Shown: positions 54,017-63,819, counted from the stretch's first letter. The stretch is DNA of 64,000 bases from Candidatus Marimicrobium litorale (GCF_026262645.1 NZ_SHNO01000001.1:3038001-3102000); one strand, 5' to 3'. Notes: a model not told the origin generated them from the letters alone. Translations and numbers: made by a program.

Positions 54017-55180
54017 CTACCAACTGACCGGCAGGGTTCCTACACCCCTGAGCAGTATGCCCTCGGGGACGCTGGCCTCGCCCTCGCGCAATCGCAGCCC
54101 CGGTAGGCGCTCTGCCACCAGGCGCAGCGCGGTCTCCAGATTTTTTTGAGCCAGGTGCATGCCCGGGCAGGTGCGCAGCCCGGGACCAAAGCTCAGCAGA
54201 GTGCGGGTGTCGCGATCGATGTCAAATCGATCCGGGTCCTCAAATATTTCGGGGTCGCGGTTTGCGGCTGCAATGCCAAACAGCACCGGGGTGTTGGGAG
54301 GTATGCTGACGCCGGCCAGTTCGACTGGCCCATCGGGCCGTGTAAAGCGTGGTTGTGCCGCAACGGGCGGATTCCAGCGCAGCAATTCCTGAACGGCATT
54401 TGCCTGTTTTTCGGGGTTTGACACACAGCGTTCCCAGCTTTCGGGATGAGTCAGTAAAGCGTGAAACAGGTTGCCCATTGCATCTGAGGTGGTGGTCGCG
54501 CCTGCGGTGAAGAAAAGACGAATATGCGCGAGCATCGATGCCTCGCCGATGGGAGAGCCATCAACCTGAGTATCCAGCCAGCGGCTGATCTGGTCATCCT
54601 GAGGGTGGCGTCGTCGAGCCGCTATAACCGGTGCCACCATAGCTGTGAGCTTGCGATCCGCTGCCTGGCTTTTTTGTAGATCGCGCCCGCCGAACATCAG
54701 GTCCATGGACCACTGGTAGTAATCCCGCTCCTGTTCTACCGGCAGCCCCAGTTGATCGCAAATCACCCTGAAGGCATAGCGCCGGGTAAACGCCTGCACG
54801 AGATCCGCGCGAGTTTGGCCCCCCAACTCGTCCAGCAGGTCATGACCAATCTGCGCCAGACGCTCGCGGTCCATGCGCTCCACCGCGGTGCGGCGAAAAG
54901 ACGGTGTCATGGGTGGCCGCCATTGTCGGTGTTGGTCTTCGTTCATCGACATGAAGGTTTTGCCGATAAAGGGGAGGGAAATAATCTGATAGGCGTGCCC
55001 CGGCGGGAATTGATCGCCGTCCCGAAAGGCTTTTGCCAGTGCTGCGTGGCCGATGATGTAGTGAATGGGCATGGCGCCGCCCAGCGCCATAGCGGGTACA
55101 ACCGCGCCCTCCCTGCGCAGGGCGCACAGTGCGGCAGCAAAGCTGTCTCCGGGGAGTGTGTCGTAGTACCAGTCGATCAT
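54017..55180 (-). CDS. cytochrome P450
   Basis: 387 residues. Haem loop FGPGLRTCPGMHLAQ with Cys near 335; I-helix FTAGATTTSDAMG; ExxR as QELLRW. A compact bacterial P450 that needs outside redox partners, which are not seen. A different subfamily from both other P450s in the window. Divergent from the lytic transglycosylase gene. Confidence 0.93.
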   Translation of the reverse strand: MIDWYYDTLPGDSFAAALCALRREGAVVPAMALGGAMPIHYIIGHAALAKAFRDGDQFPPGHAYQIISLPFIGKTFMSMNEDQHRQWRPPMTPSFRRTAVERMDRERLAQIGHDLLDELGGQTRADLVQAFTRRYAFRVICDQLGLPVEQERDYYQWSMDLMFGGRDLQKSQAADRKLTAMVAPVIAARRRHPQDDQISRWLDTQVDGSPIGEASMLAHIRLFFTAGATTTSDAMGNLFHALLTHPESWERCVSNPEKQANAVQELLRWNPPVAAQPRFTRPDGPVELAGVSIPPNTPVLFGIAAANRDPEIFEDPDRFDIDRDTRTLLSFGPGLRTCPGMHLAQKNLETALRLVAERLPGLRLREGEASVPEGILLRGVGTLPVSW

Positions 55181-55290
55181 GGCCTCTGATCATACCAGTA
55201 GTTGCTGGCCACGACGGACACGGTTGAGGATAGGGACTTTGGTATTTTTTCAGTGCTGCAGCCCTCAGGGCGACGTTCCGCTGGGATACA

Positions 55291-56031
55291 ATGGGAGTTA
55301 TGAAAACAGGTGGGCGCAGCGGTGTTAGGGTTGGATTTGGGTCGGGGGTATTGTTTGCCCTGCTGGCAGCTCTGCCCCTGCGTGCCGATGAAGCATCTGC
55401 GGTGTTGAGCAATGTGCCCGAGGGGTCACAAGAGAGAGGGCAGGCGGATATCCAGGTGTTCAAGTACACTGATCAGACGGGAGTGCGCTCATACTCCGAT
55501 ACGCCCCCGGTCGGTCTGCATTACACCGTCATGAAATTTGACTGCTTCGCCTGCAACCCAACGTCCTCCGTCGATTGGAATACTATTCCGCTGCAGCTGA
55601 GAGCCTTCGGCACCGCGATTAACACGGCTTCAAAACGCTACCGGGTGGATCCAGCCCTTGTAAGGGCGGTGATTCATGCGGAATCGGCGTTTCGTCCGCA
55701 AGCGGTGTCCAGTAAGGGCGCGATGGGCCTGATGCAGCTCATGCCTGGCACCGCTCAGGATATGGGAGTGGCCAATGCTATGGCGCCCGAGGAGAATATT
55801 CACGGTGGCGTGAAGTACCTCGCGCGACTACTGGACCAGAACCGGGGCGACACGCGCCTCGCTACCGCAGCTTACAACGCGGGGCCGGGCGCGGTAAGGC
55901 GCCATAATGGAGTCCCCCCTTTCGCCGAGACGCAGACGTATGTAGAGCGCGTGAAAATACTCCACGCACGTTACCGTAAAGCGATGGGGAAGCGCTTCTC
56001 TGGCCGAGTCATAGCCGGTGCGGAGTCTTAG
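55291..56031 (+). CDS. lytic transglycosylase with DUF4124 domain
   Basis: 246 residues. Signal peptide in residues 1-33. DUF4124-type module VFKYTDQTGVRSYSDTPP near 53-70, then SLT domain with the catalytic Glu in VIHAESAFRPQAVS near 128-141 and GAMGLMQLMPGTA near 144-156 and AYNAGPGAV near 190. Cleaves peptidoglycan between MurNAc and GlcNAc. Start uncertain between 55291 and 55300, three codons apart. Confidence 0.92.
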   Translation: MGVMKTGGRSGVRVGFGSGVLFALLAALPLRADEASAVLSNVPEGSQERGQADIQVFKYTDQTGVRSYSDTPPVGLHYTVMKFDCFACNPTSSVDWNTIPLQLRAFGTAINTASKRYRVDPALVRAVIHAESAFRPQAVSSKGAMGLMQLMPGTAQDMGVANAMAPEENIHGGVKYLARLLDQNRGDTRLATAAYNAGPGAVRRHNGVPPFAETQTYVERVKILHARYRKAMGKRFSGRVIAGAES

Positions 56032-56144
56032 GGTGGGAGCCGGAGGCGGGACGGCGTGCTCGTTGGTGCCGCGCGAAGCATGATCGATAACAGGCGGTGC
56101 GTTTAGAGGCATGCCCGGGTTCATCAGGCCCCGATGCTTGGCAG

Positions 56145-56366
56145 TCAGCTGGCGTGTTGGTCGCCATAGACCTCTTCGTTACACGCGGTAGAGGCCTTTG
56201 AGCGCCAGGAGTAATGGTAATACTCGTTGGTATCGTAGGTCATTCCGGGGCACACGGCATCTAATTGGCCATCATAATTCAAGTCGTAGGGCGAATAGTG
56301 CGCCATGCGCTCCCAGCTGCATCCTGTAACGGTCAGCAAAGTCAGAGTGATCAACATCGTGCGCAT
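56145..56366 (-). CDS. small lipoprotein of unknown function
   Basis: 73 residues. Lipobox TVTGC with Cys 16, AGG eight bases upstream of the ATG. Mature part has an EF-hand-like loop DLNYDGQLDAVCPG and a Tyr-rich stretch. Family not recognised. Confidence 0.68.
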   Translation of the reverse strand: MRTMLITLTLLTVTGCSWERMAHYSPYDLNYDGQLDAVCPGMTYDTNEYYHYSWRSKASTACNEEVYGDQHAS

Positions 56367-56761
56367 TGGCTTAACCTGTTTTGTGTTTACCCGTGGCAGC
56401 AGAGTAGTGCAGTTAGCGCGGGAAGGCTAATAGTTCGCGGTCATCGCCCTACCCCTCACGCTGTCCTTGTTCTTGGCGTTGGCACAGGGCGGCCCCGAAC
56501 GTGACTCGCCGACAAAATGCCATGAAAGGGACGTTCACCAGTGTCAGTTTTTTTTACAAATCGAGCCTTGCTGCACCGTCGGGCGACGCAGCCTTTTTTA
56601 TAAACAACTGATAATATTAGCTTTTAATTTTTATGGAATGTATTTTGCTTTAAGTTTTGGGGATAGAAAAGTCAAACGGGCAGTCAAAGGATGTTCCGCC
56701 AAGGCAAGATGACGGCGGGCGCACTGTCCGATGTGGAAGCGGGTTCGCTCAGGGAGAGATG
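56367..56761. other. AT-rich intergenic region with sigma-54 promoter match
   Basis: About 395 bases between divergent genes. The last 200 bases are AT-rich relative to the rest, with the sigma-54-like element at 56634-56649. Nothing else seen. Confidence 0.5.
56634..56649 (+). promoter_or_regulatory. candidate sigma-54 (-24/-12) promoter of the PEP-CTERM gene
   Basis: TGGAATG-TATT-TTGCT matches the consensus TGGCACG-N4-TTGCW with exact spacing and the invariant GG and GC. It lies 112 bases before the ATG at 56762. PEP-CTERM genes are known to be under RpoN/PrsR-type control in many bacteria, so the position is meaningful. Confidence 0.55.
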
Positions 56762-57439
56762 ATGAAAACTAGCAGGATTGCACTCGTAATAGCGGCATTC
56801 TCGACCCTCACGTGGTCGTTGGGTGTCAGCGCAGTTCCAATCACTATTGATGACTTTAAGACCGACGTGACATTGCTCAACAACAATTTCGCTCCAGATG
56901 TCAGCAGCATTTTCACCGCCGACAGTGGTATTGGGATGGTGGGTGATCGCACAATCGAGCTTAATGTGTTTCAAGGCGGCGGTCCCGCAAGCTCAGCAGC
57001 GGTTGTGGTGTCTGACCTGCTGTCCCTGTCGAACAACGTCACGACCGATAGCATCGTTACGGTGAGCTGGAACTTCTTGACTACTGATTTGACGGCTGGG
57101 GGCAATACAGGTTTGTTTTTTGGCTTGCCCGCACCCATCGACAATGATCTGACAATAGGATTCGCGCTAAACGGCGGCACCTCTTTCTCGCAGTTTTTCC
57201 CCGACGGTGCGTCGGGTAGTGACTTCTTCCTTCCTTTCAGCGATTTGACCAACGGTAGTGATGCCGATATCGCCACCTCATTGGAAGTCGCATTCAGTAG
57301 TTCCGGCCCAGCATGGGACGCTGCGTTTGATTTCGTCAGAGCCGATAAGCCGCCGGAAGTGCCCGTGCCGGCTACATTCAGTTTGTTAGCACTGGGTTTG
57401 TTGGGTATTGGTCTCGGTCGGCGCAAGCGCGCACGCTGA
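56762..57439 (+). CDS. PEP-CTERM sorting-domain protein
   Basis: 225 residues from MKTSRIALV behind GGGAGAG. Signal peptide to VSAVP near 26. The mature part is Ser/Thr/Asp/Asn-rich with few charges. C-terminal tripartite signal VPVPATFSLLALGLLGIGLG followed by RRKRAR is the PEP-CTERM anchor recognised by exosortase, which cleaves and attaches the protein at the cell surface. No exosortase gene in the window. Terminator just downstream. Confidence 0.88.
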   Translation: MKTSRIALVIAAFSTLTWSLGVSAVPITIDDFKTDVTLLNNNFAPDVSSIFTADSGIGMVGDRTIELNVFQGGGPASSAAVVVSDLLSLSNNVTTDSIVTVSWNFLTTDLTAGGNTGLFFGLPAPIDNDLTIGFALNGGTSFSQFFPDGASGSDFFLPFSDLTNGSDADIATSLEVAFSSSGPAWDAAFDFVRADKPPEVPVPATFSLLALGLLGIGLGRRKRAR

Positions 57440-57464
57440 AGTCTGCTAGTCAGCATTTACCAGG

Positions 57465-57490
57465 AACCCCGGGCTTGCCCCGGGGTTTTT
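57465..57490 (+). terminator. rho-independent terminator after the PEP-CTERM gene
   Basis: Stem AACCCCGGG / CCCGGGGTT with CTTGC loop (57465-57487), followed by TTTG, 26 bases after the stop. Confidence 0.85.
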
Positions 57491-57624
57491 GTATCTGGGA
57501 ACCCTACGCTACTGCACGCCGCCGGTCGCGCCCCTGGTGTATCGTTACTTTCCCAGTTGATTGTCGTGGGAAACTGCCGGAAAATCTGGCTTAGCAACAG
57601 CTATCGACGAGATGCCCGAATGCT

Positions 57625-58389
57625 ATGTCCGCCATTAAGGTAACCGCGCTGAGCAAGCGCTTTTCCGCCGCCGATGCTCCGGTGGTTCATAACCTCACGT
57701 TTACTTTGGAGGAGAGACAGTGTCTCTGCTTGCTGGGTCCCTCCGGATGTGGCAAGACGACTCTGTTGCGCTTGCTGATGGGCCTGGAGAAAGTCAGCGA
57801 CGGAGACATAACCCTGTCGTCGGGCTTAATTGAGCACATGAGCTACGTGTTTCAGGAGCCTCGTCTGGTGCCCTGGCGTAGTTGCCTTGAAAACGTGCTG
57901 TTACCGCTGGAATTGACGCACAGCAGCAGCGCAGCACAGCGCGATCGCGCTGTTGCGTTATTGCAGCAGCTGGGCCTGGGGGAGCGCCTCGCCCATTTCC
58001 CCAGTGAGTTGAGCGGCGGTATGCAGATGCGGGTCGCCCTGGCGCGTGCGTTGGTCACCGAACCCAGGATTATCCTGCTCGACGAACCCTTCGCGGCGCT
58101 TGATGAGCGTTCCCGCTTTCGCATGCAGGACCTGCTTTTATCCTTCAAGGCAGAACTGGGCTTGCAGTACGTATTTGTCACCCATTCCATTGCCGAGGCG
58201 GTTTATCTCGGCGATCGCATCCTGATGATGGATGCGCAGGGTGGGCAGAGAGACTGGCGAGCCATCGACTTTCCCGCACGGGACCAGGCCTTGAAGATGA
58301 CCGCCGAGTTTAACGGCATCGTTGAATCCTACTCGCGCCTGTTTACTGATATGGAGACTGCCCTTGTGGAGAGCGGGGGGAGTGGCTGA
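57625..58389 (+). CDS. ABC transporter ATP-binding protein (NitT/TauT type)
   Basis: 254 residues. Walker A LGPSGCGKTTLL near 35-46, Q-loop YVFQEPRLVPWRSC near 76-89, signature LSGGMQMRVALARAL near 131-145, Walker B IILLDEPFAALDE near 152-164, H-loop VTHS. Nucleotide-binding subunit of the importer whose permease starts in the overlapping TGATG. Energises uptake of a small anion or thiamine/pyrimidine precursor. Confidence 0.95.
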   Translation: MSAIKVTALSKRFSAADAPVVHNLTFTLEERQCLCLLGPSGCGKTTLLRLLMGLEKVSDGDITLSSGLIEHMSYVFQEPRLVPWRSCLENVLLPLELTHSSSAAQRDRAVALLQQLGLGERLAHFPSELSGGMQMRVALARALVTEPRIILLDEPFAALDERSRFRMQDLLLSFKAELGLQYVFVTHSIAEAVYLGDRILMMDAQGGQRDWRAIDFPARDQALKMTAEFNGIVESYSRLFTDMETALVESGGSG

Positions 58390-59162
58390 TGCTGGGTGCG
58401 TTGCGCGACTGGATAGCAGAAAAACTTCCCGCTTGGATTTTCCTTGGCGGGTTGCTGTCAGTGTGGCAGCTGGTCGTGGCACAGGAATGGGTGGCAGCCT
58501 ACCTCCTGCCTTCGCCGACACAGATATTCGCCACCACGTGGCAGTTGTGGCCTGAGATCTGGGCCGCAACACTGTCGACCGCACATTCAATATTTTGGGG
58601 CCTGGGTTTCAGTATCTTAACCGGGGTGTCCCTCGCGCTATTGTTTTTTGCGATCCCCTTGGTGCGACGCGCGGTGTTGCCTTTCTGCATTTTTTTCCAG
58701 ACAGTGCCGATAATCGCCATCGCACCCCTGTTGGTTATCTGGTTCGGGTTTGGTGATCCTACCGTGCGTGCATCAGCGTTTATTGTGTCCCTGTTTCCCA
58801 TACTTGCAAATACCCTGACCGGGCTGCAAGAAACAGATCCGCAGCTCAGGGAGCTCTACCGCCTTTATCGCCCCTCGCCCTGGCAGCTCATCGTGAAATT
58901 GCAGCTTCCATCGGCACTGCCCTATATGTTGACCGGTATTCGTATTTCGGCAGGATTGGCTGTCATTGGTGCCATAGTGGGCGAATTTATCGCGGGTGGA
59001 GGCATCGGCAGCCTGATCGATGCTGCGCGCACCCAGCAACGTGTTGACCTGGTGTTTAGTGGTGTTCTGATGTCCAGTGTGTTGGCTCTGTCGCTGGTCT
59101 TCGCCATCGAGGTGCTTAGTCGCCTGTTATTACGAGGCAGGCCTTATCTGAGGAAAGTGTAA
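58389..59162 (+). CDS. ABC transporter permease (NitT/TauT type)
   Basis: 257 residues with about six membrane helices. The EAA-like loop LRELYRLYRPSPWQLIVKLQLPSALPYMLTG near 155-185 binds the ATPase. GEFIAGGGIGSLIDAARTQQRVD is typical of the SsuC/ThiX/TauC group. Overlaps the stops/starts of both neighbours by one base, so the three genes are one unit. Confidence 0.93.
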   Translation: MLGALRDWIAEKLPAWIFLGGLLSVWQLVVAQEWVAAYLLPSPTQIFATTWQLWPEIWAATLSTAHSIFWGLGFSILTGVSLALLFFAIPLVRRAVLPFCIFFQTVPIIAIAPLLVIWFGFGDPTVRASAFIVSLFPILANTLTGLQETDPQLRELYRLYRPSPWQLIVKLQLPSALPYMLTGIRISAGLAVIGAIVGEFIAGGGIGSLIDAARTQQRVDLVFSGVLMSSVLALSLVFAIEVLSRLLLRGRPYLRKV

Positions 59163-60097
59163 TGCGTCTAATGAGTATAGTGAGTCTATTGGTTCTGTCG
59201 ATCCTCGCCAGTGCATCTGCGTCGGCGAAGCCGCTTGTGCTGGCGCTCAACTGGAAACCGGAGCCGCAGTTTGGTGGGTTTTATGCCGCCCAGGAGGCTG
59301 GGTATTTCAGAGAGAACAAACTGGATGTTGAGATAATAGAGGGCGGCTCGGGCACGCCGACTATTCAGATGTTGCTGGCTGGCAGGGTCGATTACGCTAT
59401 CGTGTCGGGAGACGAGGTCGTTATCGCTCATGCTCGTGGTGGCGATATCGTGGCCCTTTTTGCAACCTATCAGGTGAACCCTCAGGGAATTATGACCCAT
59501 GCCTCCCGTGGTTTTGAGTCGATAGAGGATGTGGTGCATGGCGACGGTGTATTGCTGTGGCAATCGGGTTTACCGTATAGCCAATTTTTCAGGATGAAGT
59601 ACGCCCCGCTAAAGGTAACGACGGCGCCTTATCTTGGTGGCATCGGCAATTTCCGCAACGATACCAAGCTATCCCAGCAGTGTTTTGTGACTAGCGAACC
59701 ACTGGAAGCCAAGGCGGTGGGACTTAAAGTCAAGACCTTCCTTGTCGCGGAGAGTGGCTACAATCCTTACACCACCGTGCTGGTCACTCGCAGAGCGCGA
59801 CTAGCGCAGTCACCAGACGAAGTGAAACGTATGGTGGGGGCAGTGCGCGCGGGCTGGAAAGATTACCTTTCCGATGCGGCACCGACCAACCGGGTGATGG
59901 GCGATTTGAACAAAGCCATGTCTGCAGAGACGTTCAGTGCAAGTGCTGCAGCACAATATTCGCTGATTCAGACGACGGCAGAGACCGAGCTTGGCTCCAT
60001 GACGCTGGAGAGATGGCAGACGTTGGCCGATCAGCTGTTGGCGATTGATGTGATTCGCGAGCCGGTAAAGGTTGAGACGTTGTTTGCCAACTTCTAG
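59162..60097 (+). CDS. ABC transporter substrate-binding protein, NMT1/THI5-like
   Basis: 311 residues, signal peptide to ASASA near 20. ALNWKPEPQFGGFYAAQEAGYF near 28-49 is the signature of the NMT1/THI5-like binding proteins that take up pyrimidine thiamine precursors, riboflavin, nitrate or sulfonates. I see no TPP riboswitch before the operon, so thiamine-linked control is not supported; the ligand is open. Third gene of the importer. Confidence 0.87.
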   Translation: MRLMSIVSLLVLSILASASASAKPLVLALNWKPEPQFGGFYAAQEAGYFRENKLDVEIIEGGSGTPTIQMLLAGRVDYAIVSGDEVVIAHARGGDIVALFATYQVNPQGIMTHASRGFESIEDVVHGDGVLLWQSGLPYSQFFRMKYAPLKVTTAPYLGGIGNFRNDTKLSQQCFVTSEPLEAKAVGLKVKTFLVAESGYNPYTTVLVTRRARLAQSPDEVKRMVGAVRAGWKDYLSDAAPTNRVMGDLNKAMSAETFSASAAAQYSLIQTTAETELGSMTLERWQTLADQLLAIDVIREPVKVETLFANF

Positions 60098-60132
60098 TCG
60101 ACAGGCATAACGGGTCTTTTAAAATGCCAACT

Positions 60133-61575
60133 TTAGTTATTGCCGAAAAGCATGCCCCGCAGTGCTCTGCGGTTGATCTTGTGAGTGCCCGTCTCAGTGC
60201 GGGGAAACCGCTTCATTTGGGCGTAGCGAACCTTGCTGAGGCGGAACATTTTACGCGCCAGAGCATCTAATTTTGGCTTTTCTGGCAAGCGGTCTGCCTC
60301 AATAGCGATTATTATTTCCTCTGCGCTGCTGCCATTCAGGCCGCTGAGAATACAGACATTACTCACGCCCAGTAGAGATTGGATGTCTTGCTCCAGTGGT
60401 GCTGCGGCGTATTTGTGCCCGTTGTAGTTGATGGCGTCAATGTTACGGCCGATCACACGTATGCGTCCATCAGCTCTTTTTATGGCACGGTCGCCCGGGT
60501 AAAAATATCCATCGCGGAAGACTTTTGCTGAGGCCGCAGAGTCGTCCTCATATCGGGCACAGTCGTAATCGGTCAGGTGGATACGGAGTTCGCCCTCCTC
60601 GTACTCGGCGGCCGTGCCATCCTCTTGAACGATTTCGAAGCGGTCTGGATCCTTGGCTTCCAGCCAGTGCATGTCGTCCAGATCGGTTATCCGTGAATAC
60701 ATTCCTGAGGAGTTAATTTCGGTTGCACCATAGTTAATGGTCAGAAAGGTAGTGATGTGGGTGAGACACTGCTCGGCAGATTTTCGCGATAAAAACCCTG
60801 AAGTGACTCCAAGGACAAAATCGCCGCGCTTTGATGGCTCTGCTCGTGTCAGCTGATAATCGAGTAATTGATTCACCATGTCCGGTACCAGCAGCGTCGA
60901 TGTCAGCCCGCTGTCCATAAAATAGCGATACCAGTCAGGACGTTGCTCGAAGATAACTGAGCCTCCCCCTAGCCATGTAGAGAGAGGGTACTTAAAGCCC
61001 ACTGCGGTCCATAGTCCGAAGTCATGGAGGTATGACACAGTCTCCGGGTTGCTGCTATAGACAGGACTTTTTGCCCGTTGTTCCGCACAGCGCGCAAGTT
61101 GCTCGCCGGTCCAGTACAATTTTTTGTAGTGACCGGTTGTGCCTGATGTGTAGAGAGTATGCCCACCGCTTTGCGCGCAGGGGGGGGAGGTTAGCGCCGC
61201 ATCGGCGTCGAAGCTCGGATTGGCAACGACGATTGCACCCGCAGGCGCAACAAAGCCTCGTTTGACGTCGCTAATACTGGTGATTACAGCATGAACATCC
61301 GGTATACCGATGTCTTCGAGTAAGCGCCAGGAGTTGATGCAGACCGTATCCAGCCCTATGGCTCTTATGGCGAGAGTAATGACCCAGCAGTCGCGGAGGT
61401 TATCGACCAGGACTGCAACGGTCCCCTCATTGGGGAGTCCCTCTTTATCCAACTCCACGAGGACGCCCAAGATCGCGCTAGTGAAAGCCGAGTAACTAAC
61501 ACTTTGGCCGTTGTAAATTATTGCTACACCATTCGGAGTCTTTGATGCCCAGGACGCAATAATGTTTAAGCTCAT
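60133..61575 (-). CDS. acyl/aryl-CoA synthetase-like adenylate-forming enzyme (ANL superfamily)
   Basis: 480 residues from MSLNIIASWASK. Core motifs: LYTSGTTGHYKK (P-loop), INYGATEINSSG, GYFYPGDRA, and the C-terminal Lys in GTHKINRRAL where most enzymes have GKIxR. AMP-dependent ligase with unknown acid substrate. The start codon overlaps the stop of the upstream S4 gene in ATGA, so expression is coupled. Confidence 0.88.
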   Translation of the reverse strand: MSLNIIASWASKTPNGVAIIYNGQSVSYSAFTSAILGVLVELDKEGLPNEGTVAVLVDNLRDCWVITLAIRAIGLDTVCINSWRLLEDIGIPDVHAVITSISDVKRGFVAPAGAIVVANPSFDADAALTSPPCAQSGGHTLYTSGTTGHYKKLYWTGEQLARCAEQRAKSPVYSSNPETVSYLHDFGLWTAVGFKYPLSTWLGGGSVIFEQRPDWYRYFMDSGLTSTLLVPDMVNQLLDYQLTRAEPSKRGDFVLGVTSGFLSRKSAEQCLTHITTFLTINYGATEINSSGMYSRITDLDDMHWLEAKDPDRFEIVQEDGTAAEYEEGELRIHLTDYDCARYEDDSAASAKVFRDGYFYPGDRAIKRADGRIRVIGRNIDAINYNGHKYAAAPLEQDIQSLLGVSNVCILSGLNGSSAEEIIIAIEADRLPEKPKLDALARKMFRLSKVRYAQMKRFPRTETGTHKINRRALRGMLFGNN

Positions 61576-61808
61576 TCGATGCTCTCTGACCGACCGCACG
61601 CCAAGCGTATCTGGAAAATAGTATCGCTAAAGGCGATGGTGTCTCCGTCTACAATTTTCCGGCGTTTGCGCGTTTCGATTTCACCGTTCACGGCCACAAA
61701 CCCGCTACTAATGGCTAGCTTCGCCTCGCCTCCTGAGGCTACAAGTCCCTCGAACTTGAGTATCTTGTAGAGCTCTACCGGCTCGCGATCAATGCCGATA
61801 ACGGTCAT
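61572..61808 (-). CDS. small S4-domain RNA-binding protein
   Basis: 78 residues. The S4 helix-turn EFEGLVASGGEAKLAI-like segment (VASGGEAKLAISSGFVAVNGE near 23-43) and ETRKRRKIVDGDTI correspond to YbcJ/RqcP-like small RNA-binding proteins. Usually ribosome-associated or rRNA-binding. Coupled by ATGA with the downstream ligase gene, an unexpected partner. Confidence 0.88.
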   Translation of the reverse strand: MTVIGIDREPVELYKILKFEGLVASGGEAKLAISSGFVAVNGEIETRKRRKIVDGDTIAFSDTIFQIRLACGRSESIE

Positions 61809-62223
61809 GCGTTCAAATCTCCCTCGGCAGCGTAACGCAGGCGCCGGACAAGTGGACTATCGCATTCATCCCGGTGGGCATGAGGCAATCGCTGCCTACG
61901 CTCTGTCGGGGCAGAGCATTGCCTGGATGGGCCTTTCGCACAGGGCGAGATAGCCGCGCAGGGCGGTAATGAACGAAAGTAAGCGGCCATTTTTCAGGTT
62001 CTGGTTGTTGCGGCGGCACGGGTGGACCTCCTCCTGAGAGCGAGGTTGCAGGTTGCGCATAGTCTCCCACAGTGGCGGAACCGCTGTATATGGTCTCAAG
62101 CCTGTTTCGTTTTGGGAGTGGGCATTTGTGCCGGTCACTGTATAATTGCGCGCCATTTCAGCGGGTTCGGAACAAGCCGGACTCCGAACAAGAAAGTGGC
62201 AAGATCAGGCGGGAGTTGGACAC
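61809..62223. other. intergenic region upstream of prfC
   Basis: About 415 bases between divergent genes. A TATAAT box at 62141 is the only clear element; the rest shows no gene I can support. Confidence 0.5.
62141..62146 (+). promoter_or_regulatory. candidate -10 box of prfC
   Basis: A perfect TATAAT lies 78 bases before the GTG start of prfC. No good -35 hexamer stands at 16-18 bases distance. Confidence 0.35.
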
Positions 62224-63807
62224 GTGGCAGATGGCAATCTAGGCAGTGAGATCAGCAGCAGGCGGACTTTCGCCATCATTTCTCACCCGGATGCAGGCAA
62301 AACGACGATCACTGAGAAACTGCTGCTACTTGGCAACGCGATTCAGGTGGCGGGCAGCGTCAAGGGCAAGAAGGGGCCTCACGCGACATCGGACTGGATG
62401 AGCATGGAGCAGGAGCGTGGTATTTCGGTGACATCCTCCGTCATGCAGTTCCCTTACCGTGAGCGAACCGTCAACTTGTTGGATACGCCCGGCCACGAGG
62501 ATTTCTCCGAGGATACCTACCGCACGCTGACAGCCGTAGACTCTGCTTTGATGGTCATTGACGGTGCCAAGGGCGTAGAGAAGCGCACAATAAAATTGAT
62601 GAGTGTTTGTCGCCTGCGCGATACGCCGATCATTAGTTTCGTCAACAAGATGGATCGCGATATACGCGATCCTATTGAGCTACTCGATGAAATTGAGGAC
62701 GTTTTGCAGATACAGGGGGCGCCAATTAACTGGCCTATCGGTATGGGGTCGGATTTCAAGGGCGTATACAATCTCTATACCGATATTATCCAGCTCTATA
62801 CGCCTGGCAAGGGCGCTGTCTTGCCGGATAACGCGCGTATTGAGGGCCTCGATAGCGACGCCGCACGTGACTTACTTGATGATGGATATGAGGATTTCTG
62901 CGAGGAGATCGAGCTGGTGCGTGGGGCCAGCCACTCGTTCGATCAAGAGGCGTTTCTTGCGGGTAAGTTGAGCCCCGTGTTTTTTGGTACGGCCCTGGGT
63001 AACTTCGGGGTGCGTGAAATGCTGGATGACTTTGTTAAATGGGCTCCTGCTCCCCAGAATCGGGATACGCTGGATCGTACGGTCGCTGCGAGTGAGGGCA
63101 AGTTGTCAGGGTTTGTGTTCAAGATACAGGCGAATATGGACCCGCGTCACCGGGACCGGATTGCTTTTATGCGCCTGTGCTCGGGTCGCTATCTCAAGGG
63201 CATGAAGTTGAACCATGTGCGTATCGGCAAGGCTATAAAAATCGCCGACGCGGTCACATTCAAGGCGGGCGAGCGGGTATTGGTGGAGGAGGCGGTATCT
63301 GGCGACATCATAGGTCTCCACAACCACGGTACTATCCAGATCGGCGATACCTTTACCGAGGGCGAGCCCCTGCAATTTACCGGCATACCCCACTTCGCGC
63401 CCGAACTGTTTCGTCGGATTCGGCTGGCCGATCCACTGAAATCGAAGCAATTACAGAAGGGCCTGCAGCAGCTATCCGAAGAGGGTTCCACTCAGGTCTT
63501 CGCACCGATCAACTCATCGGATCTGGTGGTCGGCGCGGTGGGGCAACTGCAGTTCGATGTGGTCGCCTACCGGCTGGAGGATGAATACAAGGTGGAGGCA
63601 ATATACGAGCCTGTCAACGTGTTCACGGCTCGGTGGGTTTACTGCGATGATGACCGTAAGCTCGAGGAGTTTCGCAAAAAAGCTGCCGAGCACCTGTCGG
63701 TGGACGGTGGCGCCTACCTTACCTACCTTGCACCGACCAGGGTCAATCTTTCGCTGATGGAAGAGCGTTGGCCCGACATTGAGTTCAGGGCCACCCGGGA
63801 GCATTGA
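62224..63807 (+). CDS. prfC: peptide chain release factor 3
   Basis: 527 residues, as long as the E. coli protein, starting GTG behind GGGAG. G1 [15 protein letters not shown] near 17-30, G3 LDTPGHEDF near 84-92, G4 NKMD near 138-141; domains II and III complete to the TREH end. A GTPase that recycles RF1/RF2 from the ribosome after termination. Stands alone, converging on a glutathione peroxidase gene. Confidence 0.97.
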   Translation: MADGNLGSEISSRRTFAIISHPDAGKTTITEKLLLLGNAIQVAGSVKGKKGPHATSDWMSMEQERGISVTSSVMQFPYRERTVNLLDTPGHEDFSEDTYRTLTAVDSALMVIDGAKGVEKRTIKLMSVCRLRDTPIISFVNKMDRDIRDPIELLDEIEDVLQIQGAPINWPIGMGSDFKGVYNLYTDIIQLYTPGKGAVLPDNARIEGLDSDAARDLLDDGYEDFCEEIELVRGASHSFDQEAFLAGKLSPVFFGTALGNFGVREMLDDFVKWAPAPQNRDTLDRTVAASEGKLSGFVFKIQANMDPRHRDRIAFMRLCSGRYLKGMKLNHVRIGKAIKIADAVTFKAGERVLVEEAVSGDIIGLHNHGTIQIGDTFTEGEPLQFTGIPHFAPELFRRIRLADPLKSKQLQKGLQQLSEEGSTQVFAPINSSDLVVGAVGQLQFDVVAYRLEDEYKVEAIYEPVNVFTARWVYCDDDRKLEEFRKKAAEHLSVDGGAYLTYLAPTRVNLSLMEERWPDIEFRATREH

Positions 63808-63819
63808 TAGTGTCGCCGC

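Noticed and set aside
57440-57624. Thiamine (TPP) riboswitch before the NMT1-type importer
   Set aside because: Conserved TPP core sequences not found by eye.
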